Below, one piece after another: positions 1 through 5,236 of a stretch of DNA of 5,236 nucleotides. The notes beneath the pieces are model-generated. The model did no database searches. It had not been told where the DNA came from and saw only the letters and a program-made list of their open reading frames with translations. The position numbers and the translations under genes were made by a program. The stretch comes from Bradyrhizobium sp. (lineage in GTDB: Bacteria; Pseudomonadota; Alphaproteobacteria; Rhizobiales; Xanthobacteraceae). Positions within the stretch are counted from its first letter, which is position 1. Each line of letters begins with the position of its first letter. The stretch is taken from contig JAQGKC010000091.1 of NCBI GenBank assembly GCA_028290305.1, positions 1-5,236 of the forward strand. Direction: 5' to 3'.

Positions 1-693
1 CCGCAACGCGTCGCCATCGCTGACCTGAACATTGCCCGAGGGGGGTATCGTTCTCTGCACGCCTTTGTCAATCAACGGCCAGCCCTTTGCCAATCGGGCG
101 TAGCTGAAGCCAAGACGATTATGCTGCGTCAGCTCGACTGGCGTTTTCGGAATGCCGTATCGTGCGAAATAGCCTGGTGAACCGACGATTATCATCCGCG
201 CAGCGCCAAGCTTGCGCGCGATGAGCTGGGAGCTTTTGAGCGGACCGCTGCGCAGCGCAACATCGGTCCGCTGTTCCAGCAGGTCGATCACCTGATCCGT
301 CAGGGATATCTCCAAGGAGAGTTTCGGGTAGGCCTCCAGGAAAGCGGGGACGATCGGCAACATTAGCTGTCGCCCCACCGGGATGTTGGCGCTCACTCTG
401 ATCTTTCCCTTCGGGATCTCGGCTTCCGCCACGGACCGCTCGACCTCGTCCATGTCGGCAAGCAGTCTTATGCTCCGCTCGTAGAACAATCGCCCTTCTG
501 CCGTGAACTGAAGAGTCCTCGTGGAGCGATTGACCAGCCGCGCGCCGAGTCTGGTCTCGAGACGCCCGATAAGCTTGCTGATCGCCGAGGGAGTCATGCG
601 AAGCGCGCGCGCCGCGGCGGAAAACCCCCCGAGTTCGAAGACCCGCGCAAAGACTTCCATCTCGCCGGAGCGATTTACATCCAATCGGGCCAT
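1..693 (-). CDS. LysR-type transcriptional regulator, C-terminus cut off by window edge
   Basis: Reading the minus strand from the ATG at 693 gives 231 uninterrupted residues that run off the left edge. Residues about 12-70 form the LysR winged helix-turn-helix: MEVFARVFELGGFSAAARAL, then TPSAISKLIGRLETRLGARL, then NRSTRTLQFTAEG. From about residue 96 (GKIRVSAN) the periplasmic-binding-protein-like effector domain begins, with IDLLEQRTDVALRSGPL at 136-152, as in CrgA-like LysR proteins. Family members are about 300 residues, so roughly 70 are missing. The start is well fixed: an in-frame TGA lies five codons upstream (minus-strand codon at 708-706) with no other start between, though the Shine-Dalgarno is poor. 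It is divergent from the dehydrogenase-led gene cluster, the usual arrangement for a LysR protein that controls its neighbour and itself. The effector is unknown. The family call is firm; the target is inferred. Confidence 0.95.
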   Translation of the reverse strand, partial: MARLDVNRSGEMEVFARVFELGGFSAAARALRMTPSAISKLIGRLETRLGARLVNRSTRTLQFTAEGRLFYERSIRLLADMDEVERSVAEAEIPKGKIRVSANIPVGRQLMLPIVPAFLEAYPKLSLEISLTDQVIDLLEQRTDVALRSGPLKSSQLIARKLGAARMIIVGSPGYFARYGIPKTPVELTQHNRLGFSYARLAKGWPLIDKGVQRTIPPSGNVQVSDGDALR

Positions 694-711
694 TGTGATT
701 TCATTTCACAA
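693..711. promoter_or_regulatory. Putative LysR-box dyad at the regulator start codon
   Basis: TTGTGA (693-698) and TCACAA (706-711) are perfect inverted repeats around a 7-base spacer. Within them T696 and A708 are exactly eleven bases apart in a TGA-N7-TCA dyad, the T-N11-A form typical of LysR binding sites. The left arm touches the first base of the LysR start codon, so binding here would be expected to block the regulator's own transcription or translation start (autoregulation). The dyad is seen directly; the role is inferred. It also resembles a CRP-like TGTGA-TCACA site, but the spacing is 7 rather than 6. Confidence 0.5.
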
Positions 712-838
712 ATGATGTTCCAGACCAAAGTCTACTGCATGGCCCTAGGCGCGTCCAATTCTCTGAAATCAACGCTGCAAGAGACAGACCGGTAAGAGAC
801 CGTCTTACCCACGGGTCCAAGGCTGAAAATCAAAAGCA
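694..838. promoter_or_regulatory. Divergent intergenic regulatory region
   Basis: These 145 bases separate the start codons of the LysR regulator and the first gene of the + strand cluster, so promoters for both directions should lie here. I see no convincing -35/-10 pair in either direction. The region does contain two perfect dyads (about 693-711 and 791-809) and several AGAC/GTCT half-sites (722-725, 730-733, 782-789, 797-800, 802-805), described separately. It is more AT-rich at its LysR end than the genes around it. Confidence 0.7.
791..809. promoter_or_regulatory. Putative operator dyad upstream of the dehydrogenase gene
   Basis: GGTAAGA (791-797) and TCTTACC (803-809) are perfect 7-base inverted repeats around a 5-base spacer, ending 29 bases before the ATG at 839. 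An overlapping smaller dyad, AGAC-C-GTCT, lies at 797-805 with its centre one base to the right, and a tandem AGACAGACCGGT sits immediately upstream at 782-793. The centre-to-arm geometry does not fit T-N11-A, so this may be the site of a different regulator (for example a TetR-family dimer) encoded elsewhere. A transcript hairpin is a second possibility, but there is no T-run for a terminator. Confidence 0.4.
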
Positions 839-1600
839 ATGATGGAGATGATCGTGGATAAGCCCGTTGTTTTGATCACCGGTGGGCTCACCGGTATCGG
901 CCGCGCCGCCGCAGTCGCCTTCGCCAGGAAGGGCGCAAAGGTGGTCGTTGCGGGCCGACGTGATGAGGCCGGTAAGGCGCTCGTCAAGGAGCTGCGCTCA
1001 TTGGGTTCGGAGGCGGAGTTCATCAACGCCGATGTCCGCAAGGAGGACGATGTACGCGCCATGGTCGATAAAACTGTCGCACGGTTTGGCCGGCTCGATG
1101 TCGCGGTCAACAACGCCGCCACCGAAGGCCAGGTCGGTCCGATCACGGACCAGACCGCCGAGAGTTTCGCCGCGACGTTCGAGACCAATGTTCTCGGCGT
1201 GGTTCTGAGCATGAAGCATGAAGTGCGCGCCATGCAGGCCCAGGGGAGCGGCAGCATCATCAACATCTCCTCGACCTACGGCCACAAGGGCGCGGCTTTC
1301 GCCTCGATCTACGTCGGTGCCAAGCACGCCGTCGAAGGCATTACCAAGTCGGTAGCGCTCGAAGTCGCCAAGTCCGGGATTCGTGTCAACGCCGTTGGAC
1401 CTGGACCCACGGACACCGGGATGCTGACCCGCTTCACCGGCACCGCCGAGAACAAGGCGGCCTTGGCGACGCAGGTTCCGTTTGCTCGGCTCGGACTCTC
1501 CGAGGAGGTCGCCGAGGGTATCGTCTTCCTGGGATCGGACGAAGCCAGATTCATGACGGGTCACGTCCTCAACGTCGACGGTGGACACAGCGCCAATTGA
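839..1600 (+). CDS. Short-chain dehydrogenase/reductase (classical SDR), NAD(P)-dependent
   Basis: This is a 253-residue classical SDR, normal length for the family, expected to interconvert an alcohol and a ketone in the cytoplasm using NAD(P)(H). The Rossmann motif TGGLTGIG is at residues 14-21. GRR at 39-41 after the second beta strand suggests NADP(H) preference. NNA is at 91-93, with alanine rather than the common glycine at 94. The catalytic tetrad is complete: N117, S145, Y158 and K162 (YVGAK). PGPTDTG at 188-194 and the ending DGG at 247-249 are also typical. Relatives are often labelled glucose 1-dehydrogenase, but the substrate cannot be assigned from sequence. The exact start is uncertain: the ATG at 839 has no good Shine-Dalgarno, whereas GGAG at 844-847 sits 6 bases before an in-frame GTG at 854, which would remove five residues. 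It leads the + strand cluster and precedes a Baeyer-Villiger monooxygenase, suggesting it makes that enzyme's ketone substrate (inference). Confidence 0.95.
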   Translation: MMEMIVDKPVVLITGGLTGIGRAAAVAFARKGAKVVVAGRRDEAGKALVKELRSLGSEAEFINADVRKEDDVRAMVDKTVARFGRLDVAVNNAATEGQVGPITDQTAESFAATFETNVLGVVLSMKHEVRAMQAQGSGSIINISSTYGHKGAAFASIYVGAKHAVEGITKSVALEVAKSGIRVNAVGPGPTDTGMLTRFTGTAENKAALATQVPFARLGLSEEVAEGIVFLGSDEARFMTGHVLNVDGGHSAN

Positions 1601-1616
1601 TCCACTCGCAAAACTT

Positions 1617-1622
1617 AGAGGA
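1617..1622 (+). promoter_or_regulatory. Ribosome binding site setting the monooxygenase start
   Basis: AGAGGA lies 10 bases before the ATG at 1633, in an AT-rich spacer. It favours 1633 over the in-frame TTG at 1597, which overlaps the dehydrogenase stop codon and would add twelve residues with no family support. Confidence 0.7.
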
Positions 1623-1632
1623 AATTAATCAT

Positions 1633-3267
1633 ATGAGCACGACCGCGACGAAACGGACGGCCAACGCCGCGACCGAAGAACTCGATGTCATCATTGTCGG
1701 CGCGGGATTTGCGGGATTCCATCTTCTGGACCGACTGCGTCGCATGGGTATGTCCGTCCAGGTGTTTGAAGCTGGGGATGGTCCTAGCGGCGTCTGGTAT
1801 TGGAATTGTTATCCGGGAGCGCGAGTCGATTCTCCCGGCCCGATGTATCAATTTTCGCGCGACGATCTGTGGCGAGATTGGAAATTCAGCGAGCTATATC
1901 CCTCGTGGCAGGAGATTCGCGCGTATTTCCATTACGTCGACAAAAAACTCGACCTTAGTCGGGATATTCGTTTCAACAGGCGCGTGAACGAGGCGGAGTT
2001 CGACCCGACGCACAATCGCTGGACTGTCCGCTCCAGCGACGGCTCCGTCACGAGGGCTCGCTATTTCGTGCTGTGCACCGGCTTAGGTTCGAAGCCCTAC
2101 GTGCCGGAGTTGCCAGGCCTCAGCGATTTTGCCGGGGAGCGCCATCACACCGCGCTTTGGCCGCAGCAGGGTCTCGACCTGACCGGCAAGCGGGTTGGGG
2201 TCATCGGTACAGGAGCGAGTGGCGTGCAGTTGGCACAAGAGGCCGCTGCCGTGGCGGCCCACCTCACCATCTTCCAGCGCACGCCAAATCTGGCTTTGCC
2301 GATGCGACAGAGGAGACTCGACGACTACACCATCCACCGCATGAAGGAGGGTTATCCGCTCGCATACCAGAAGCGCAGAACGTCGTTCGGGGGGTTCGAC
2401 TACGATCCCCTCGAAAAGTCAGCGTCCGAGGTGTCCGAAGACGAGCGGCGAGCGACGTTCGAACGTGTTTGGGAGATCGGAGGCCTTGCGCCGTGGGTTG
2501 GCTCGTTCAACGACTTGCTGGTAAACGAACAATCGAACCGTGCCGCCTATGACTTCTGGCGCAACAAAACACGGGCGCGGATCAAAGATCCTGCTGTTGC
2601 CGAGATTCTCGCGCCGACAGAACCGCTTCATCCCTACGGCACCAAGCGACCCTCTCTCGAACAGAACTTCTTTGATATCTTCAATCAGTCCAACGTGACC
2701 CTTGTCGATCTCCGCAAAACCCCGATCGAAGGAGTGACGCGTGGCGGCATCAAGACGACGGCTGGCGAGCATGACCTGGATATTCTTGTGCTGGCCACGG
2801 GCTTTGATGCCGTGACTGGCGGCCTGACCAGCATCGATATCCACGGCACGCAAGGCGAGACGCTGAAGGAGAAGTGGGCCAAGGGTGTACGCGCCCATCT
2901 CGGAATGGCCGCGGCGGGCTTTCCGAATCTCCTCTTCGTTTATGGCCCGCACAGTCCGAATGCTTTCGCCAATGGGCCGACTTGCGCAGAGCTTCAGGGT
3001 GACTGGATCGCTCAGATGCTGGACCACGTTCGACAACGCGATTGGGCGCGGTTCGAGGCAACGGCTCCCGCGGAGGAAGCATGGCGGGCGCAAGTAAATG
3101 CTCTAGCGGATGCAACTCTCTTCCCGCGCGCCGACTCCTGGTATCTCGGCGCGAACATTCCCGGCAAGCGGCGTGAGATGCTGTCTTTCGCTGGTGGCCT
3201 CGCAACATACATGGCGAAATGCAACGAAAGCGCCGAGCGACGGTACGAGGGATTCACAATCGGCTGA
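1633..3267 (+). CDS. Type I Baeyer-Villiger flavin monooxygenase (cyclohexanone monooxygenase-like)
   Basis: This 544-residue flavoprotein is the usual length for a type I Baeyer-Villiger monooxygenase, which uses FAD, NADPH and O2 to convert a ketone into an ester or lactone. The FAD-binding GAGFAG is at residues 23-28. The family signature SGVWYWNCYPGARVD is at 52-66, and the FxGxxxHxxxW fingerprint is exact at 166-176 (F166, G168, H172, W176). The NADPH-binding GTGASG is at 192-197. KRP at 338-340 carries the probable catalytic arginine (R339), LATGFD is at 387-392, and GPHSPNAFANGP at 438-449 is also typical. All expected landmarks are intact, so the enzyme should be active. It sits 32 bases after the dehydrogenase and 60 before the hydrolase, consistent with an alcohol-ketone-ester route. 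Part of the gene uses more AT-ending codons than the dehydrogenase. The class is firm; the substrate (cyclic, aromatic or linear ketone) is not deducible. Confidence 0.96.
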   Translation: MSTTATKRTANAATEELDVIIVGAGFAGFHLLDRLRRMGMSVQVFEAGDGPSGVWYWNCYPGARVDSPGPMYQFSRDDLWRDWKFSELYPSWQEIRAYFHYVDKKLDLSRDIRFNRRVNEAEFDPTHNRWTVRSSDGSVTRARYFVLCTGLGSKPYVPELPGLSDFAGERHHTALWPQQGLDLTGKRVGVIGTGASGVQLAQEAAAVAAHLTIFQRTPNLALPMRQRRLDDYTIHRMKEGYPLAYQKRRTSFGGFDYDPLEKSASEVSEDERRATFERVWEIGGLAPWVGSFNDLLVNEQSNRAAYDFWRNKTRARIKDPAVAEILAPTEPLHPYGTKRPSLEQNFFDIFNQSNVTLVDLRKTPIEGVTRGGIKTTAGEHDLDILVLATGFDAVTGGLTSIDIHGTQGETLKEKWAKGVRAHLGMAAAGFPNLLFVYGPHSPNAFANGPTCAELQGDWIAQMLDHVRQRDWARFEATAPAEEAWRAQVNALADATLFPRADSWYLGANIPGKRREMLSFAGGLATYMAKCNESAERRYEGFTIG

Positions 3268-3327
3268 GTTTCGCTTTTCGTCGCGACAGTCGCATGTCGG
3301 CTTGAACCACTGCAACAGAGAATCTCA

Positions 3328-4188
3328 ATGACCCAGCACAATCATCAGACCGCGCCGACGCAATTCGTCGACGCCAATGGCGTCCGCGTTGCCTATCGCC
3401 GCTTTGGCAATGCGGCCGGCGTGCCGCTCGTCTTCAACCAGCACTTCACCGGCACCATGGACCATTGGGATCCGGCCGTGACCGACGGTTTTGCGAAGGA
3501 CCGCGAAGTCATCCTGTTCAACAACACCGGGATATCCAGTTCCTCTGGAGAGGTGCCTAACACGATCGAGAAGATGGGCGCCAACGCGGTGGCGTTCATC
3601 AAGGCGCTGAGACTGACGAAAGTCGATGTGCTTGGTTTTTTGATCGGCGGCTTTGTCGCGCAAGCAATCGCGCTTCAGGCGCCCGACCTCGTCAGGCAAC
3701 TGGTGTTGGTCGGCACCGGTCCGCGCGGTGGCGAAGGCATGGCCACGCTCACGCCAGAGGCGCAGGAAATCTTCGGTACCTCCTATGACGAGCCCGATCA
3801 TCTCTGGCTTCGCGTGCATTTCACGAAGTCCGAGAAGAGCCAGGCTGCGGGCCGCGAATTCCTCAAGCGATTCCGGCTACGCGCCGAGAACCGCGATCCC
3901 GAGGTCAACGAGAAGGTCGCGCCAGCCCAGATCGCGGCGATCGGCGAATGGGGCGCGCCGCAGGAGAAGCCGTTCGAATATCTGAAGTCGATCCGTCAGC
4001 CAGCGCTGGTCGTGAACGGAGGTAAGGACGTAATCATCTACTCCGTGAACTCGTTCATCCTGCAGCAGCACCTGCCTGACGCCCAGCTGATCCTCTATCC
4101 CGACGCCAATCACGGTTCGCAATATCAGTATCCCAAGCGGTTCGTCCGGCACGTTTCGCTGTTCCTATCCGAGGAGGAAGCGCGATGA
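3328..4188 (+). CDS. Alpha/beta-hydrolase fold protein lacking the nucleophile serine
   Basis: This 286-residue protein has a complete alpha/beta-hydrolase fold. The early strand and oxyanion region is PLVFNQHFTGTMDHWDP (33-49), followed by FNNTGISSSSGE (64-75), where relatives usually read DNAGVGxSxG. The nucleophile elbow VLGFLIGGFVAQ is at 101-112. The acid is probably D234 (NGGKD) and the base H262 (NHGS). Family members have serine at the elbow (GFSIGG or GFSMGG); here residue 105 is leucine, codon TTG at 3640-3642. Ester or lactone hydrolysis by the normal mechanism would therefore be lost. No frameshift or stop is present, and the rest looks conserved, so the change is recent, functional, or a read error in six T's (3636-3641). 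The start follows AGAG at 3317-3320, 7 bases upstream. By position it should cleave the ester made by the monooxygenase (inference). Its last codons supply a strong ribosome binding site for the next gene, with which it overlaps by 4 bases. Confidence 0.93.
   Translation: MTQHNHQTAPTQFVDANGVRVAYRRFGNAAGVPLVFNQHFTGTMDHWDPAVTDGFAKDREVILFNNTGISSSSGEVPNTIEKMGANAVAFIKALRLTKVDVLGFLIGGFVAQAIALQAPDLVRQLVLVGTGPRGGEGMATLTPEAQEIFGTSYDEPDHLWLRVHFTKSEKSQAAGREFLKRFRLRAENRDPEVNEKVAPAQIAAIGEWGAPQEKPFEYLKSIRQPALVVNGGKDVIIYSVNSFILQQHLPDAQLILYPDANHGSQYQYPKRFVRHVSLFLSEEEAR
4171..4177 (+). promoter_or_regulatory. Strong Shine-Dalgarno inside the hydrolase gene
   Basis: GAGGAGG, within the last codons of the hydrolase, lies 7 bases before the ATG at 4185, which forms an ATGA overlap with the hydrolase stop. 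This is the strongest ribosome binding site in the window and argues for translational coupling and for a start at 4185. The competing in-frame ATG at 4263 has only AAGAG at 4253-4257. Confidence 0.7.
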
Positions 4189-4967
4189 AACTTTCCTCAT
4201 TGAATGCTTCTGACACGACGCTTGTGCCACTCGTGAAGTCTAACCCCGACTCAAGAGCACCCATGTCAGTTCCAGTGAAAATCGTCGTCGTCTATCACAG
4301 CGGATATGGTCATACCGTGAAGATCGCCGAGGCAGTCGCGCGTGGCGCAGCAGCCATCAATGGCGCGAGCGTGGAGCTTATTGCAGCGGAAAAGGCGCCG
4401 GGCCGATGGGAGCTTCTCGATGGTGCAGACGCCATCATCATGGGAGCGCCCACCTACATGGGTAGCCTGTCAGCACCGTTCAAAGCCTTCATGGATGCGA
4501 CCTCGCACCTTCAATATGCCGAGAAGCGTTGGGAGGGCAAAATCGCCGCAGGCTTTACCAATGGCGCGTCCCGCGGCGGCGACAAGCAGAACTCGCTGGT
4601 CCAGCTGATGACATTTGCGGCACAGCACCAGATGCATTGGGTCAATCTTGGGCTGAACTATGGGAATAATCGCTCCTACACCAACGAGGACATCCTCAAC
4701 CGCGACAGCTACACGCTCGGGATGGCTGGCCAGGCTGACATGGACCAGAGCGGCGATGTCGCTCCGCCGTCGTCCGATCTTCGGACCGCAGAGTTCCTTG
4801 GCCGCCGAGTGGCCGAGGTCGCGCAGGAACTGTCGGCTGGCCGGGCGACGCTCGGCCGGCCAACTAACCGCGGCGTTTCGGGTGGTGCCGACAATCAGGA
4901 TCCGGAAGGCCGGGGCGTGATGGCATCCGAAGGCAAACGAGGCACCGCTCGACTGGTCACTGTCTAA
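4185..4967 (+). CDS. WrbA/flavodoxin-like NAD(P)H:quinone oxidoreductase with extra N- and C-terminal segments
   Basis: The 260 residues contain a flavodoxin-like FMN domain best counted from the internal ATG at 4263 (residue 27). From there, VKIVVVYHSGYGHT (5-18) has the phosphate-binding loop, GAPTYMGSLSAPFKAFMD (61-78) the second FMN loop, and GFTNGASRGGDKQNS (97-111) the third. The protein should carry FMN and reduce quinones or other acceptors with NAD(P)H in the cytoplasm. WrbA proteins are about 200 residues; the core here ends near residue 190. The last 44 residues (GRATLGRP to LVTV) are rich in Gly, Arg and Ser and look disordered. The start is ambiguous: 4185 has the strong ribosome binding site and stop-start overlap with the hydrolase, while 4263 gives the normal family N-terminus. 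The 26-residue extension (MKLSSLNASDTTLVPL...) does not resemble flavodoxins. Family assignment is firm; both ends are odd and the cellular acceptor is unknown. Confidence 0.9.
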   Translation: MKLSSLNASDTTLVPLVKSNPDSRAPMSVPVKIVVVYHSGYGHTVKIAEAVARGAAAINGASVELIAAEKAPGRWELLDGADAIIMGAPTYMGSLSAPFKAFMDATSHLQYAEKRWEGKIAAGFTNGASRGGDKQNSLVQLMTFAAQHQMHWVNLGLNYGNNRSYTNEDILNRDSYTLGMAGQADMDQSGDVAPPSSDLRTAEFLGRRVAEVAQELSAGRATLGRPTNRGVSGGADNQDPEGRGVMASEGKRGTARLVTV

Positions 4968-4993
4968 CGCTTCGCACGACCCGCTTCCAATTC

Positions 4994-5001
4994 AGAAGGA
5001 G
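4994..5001 (+). promoter_or_regulatory. Ribosome binding site of the DUF427 gene
   Basis: AGAAGGAG lies 7 bases before the ATG at 5009, a near-ideal Shine-Dalgarno and spacing that fixes the start of the last gene. Confidence 0.75.
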
Positions 5002-5008
5002 ACAGATC

Positions 5009-5236
5009 ATGGCTGACAGGCCGATAAAGGTTCCGGGGCCCGACCATCCCATTACGATCGACGTGAACCCATCTCGCGTCGTGGTCAAAGTCGGCGGAAA
5101 GGTTATTGCCGACACAAGCGACGCGTTGACACTTCGCGAGGCCTCCCATCCAGCCGTTCAATATATCCCCAGTCGGGATGTCGATATGGCCGCACTCACA
5201 CGCAGCGAACATACCACCTATTGCCCCTACAAGGGC
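5009..5236 (+). CDS. DUF427 domain protein, C-terminus cut off by window edge
   Basis: The 76 visible residues stay open to the right edge. They match the start of the DUF427 family (Pfam PF04248): a short lead with PGPDHPITI, a strand pair with VVVKVGGKVIADTSDAL (24-40), LREASHPAVQYIP (42-54) and the signature DVDMAALTRSEHTTYCPYKG (57-76). The invariant Tyr and the Cys-Pro-Tyr-Lys-Gly block are present. Family members of this single-domain type are usually a little over 100 residues, so perhaps a third is missing. No reaction is firmly established for the family, so I assign no function. The gene follows the flavoprotein by 41 bases in the same direction with a strong ribosome binding site, so it is probably the last or a late member of the same transcript. 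Confidence 0.92.
   Translation, partial: MADRPIKVPGPDHPITIDVNPSRVVVKVGGKVIADTSDALTLREASHPAVQYIPSRDVDMAALTRSEHTTYCPYKG

Noticed and set aside
693..711. CRP/FNR-type binding site
   Set aside because: The TGTGA and TCACA arms are separated by 7 bases, not the 6 of a CRP site. The LysR-box reading fits the neighbouring gene better.
521..715. Small + strand open frame in the LysR region
   Set aside because: It lies opposite the LysR helix-turn-helix coding sequence and is rich in Arg and Ser, as expected of a shadow frame.
998..1588. Long minus-strand open frame of 196 codons opposite the dehydrogenase gene (and a 153-codon one at 805-1266)
   Set aside because: Both are antisense to a gene with a complete SDR motif set. 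High-GC coding DNA commonly leaves open antisense frames, and their translations show no recognisable domain.
1597..1632. Upstream TTG start for the monooxygenase overlapping the dehydrogenase stop
   Set aside because: It has no Shine-Dalgarno of its own, and the added residues are not family-like. The ATG at 1633 has AGAGGA upstream.
2419..3093. Minus-strand open frame of 224 codons inside the monooxygenase gene
   Set aside because: It is antisense to a protein with intact Baeyer-Villiger signatures, the translation has no family-like pattern, and no ribosome binding site supports it.
3284..3299. Possible hairpin CGACA-N6-TGTCG between the monooxygenase and hydrolase genes
   Set aside because: The stem is only 5 base pairs and is not followed by a T-run, so it does not look like a terminator. 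The genes are probably co-transcribed.
3325..3819. Minus-strand open frame of 164 codons opposite the hydrolase gene
   Set aside because: It is antisense to the alpha/beta-hydrolase and has no recognisable domain.

Overview
The window is one regulator gene facing a run of five genes on the + strand, with no RNA gene, insertion sequence or CRISPR array visible. High GC, GC-ending codons in most genes and the protein styles suggest a proteobacterium, most likely an alphaproteobacterium of the rhizobial type. That placement is a guess from composition and general familiarity, not from a marker gene.

Layout. Bases 1-693 (minus strand) hold the first 231 residues of a LysR-type transcriptional regulator, cut at the left edge. 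Bases 694-838 are the divergent intergenic region, with two clear dyads: one overlaps the regulator's start codon and fits the LysR T-N11-A pattern, and the other lies just upstream of the first + strand gene. The five + strand genes follow with spacings of 32, 60, -4 and 41 bases. They encode a classical short-chain dehydrogenase/reductase (839-1600), a type I Baeyer-Villiger flavin monooxygenase (1633-3267), an alpha/beta-hydrolase (3328-4188), a WrbA/flavodoxin-like NAD(P)H:quinone oxidoreductase (4185-4967) and a DUF427 protein (5009 to the right edge, truncated).

How they could work together (inference). The dehydrogenase could oxidise a secondary alcohol to a ketone. The monooxygenase could insert oxygen to give an ester or lactone, and the hydrolase could open it to an acid and an alcohol. 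This is a familiar order for ketone or cyclic-alcohol catabolism. The flavodoxin-like reductase and DUF427 protein look like accessory genes, and the LysR protein is the obvious candidate regulator. The substrate cannot be read from the sequence.

The most striking oddity is in the hydrolase. Its nucleophile elbow reads G-F-L-I-G-G, with leucine (TTG) where the family has the catalytic serine (TCG would be one base away). The Asp and His positions and the rest of the protein look intact. Either the enzyme is catalytically dead or re-purposed, or there is a point mutation or base-call error in a run of six T. A second oddity is the flavoprotein. It appears to start 26 codons early from a strong Shine-Dalgarno inside the hydrolase gene, and it carries an unusual Gly/Arg-rich C-terminal tail.
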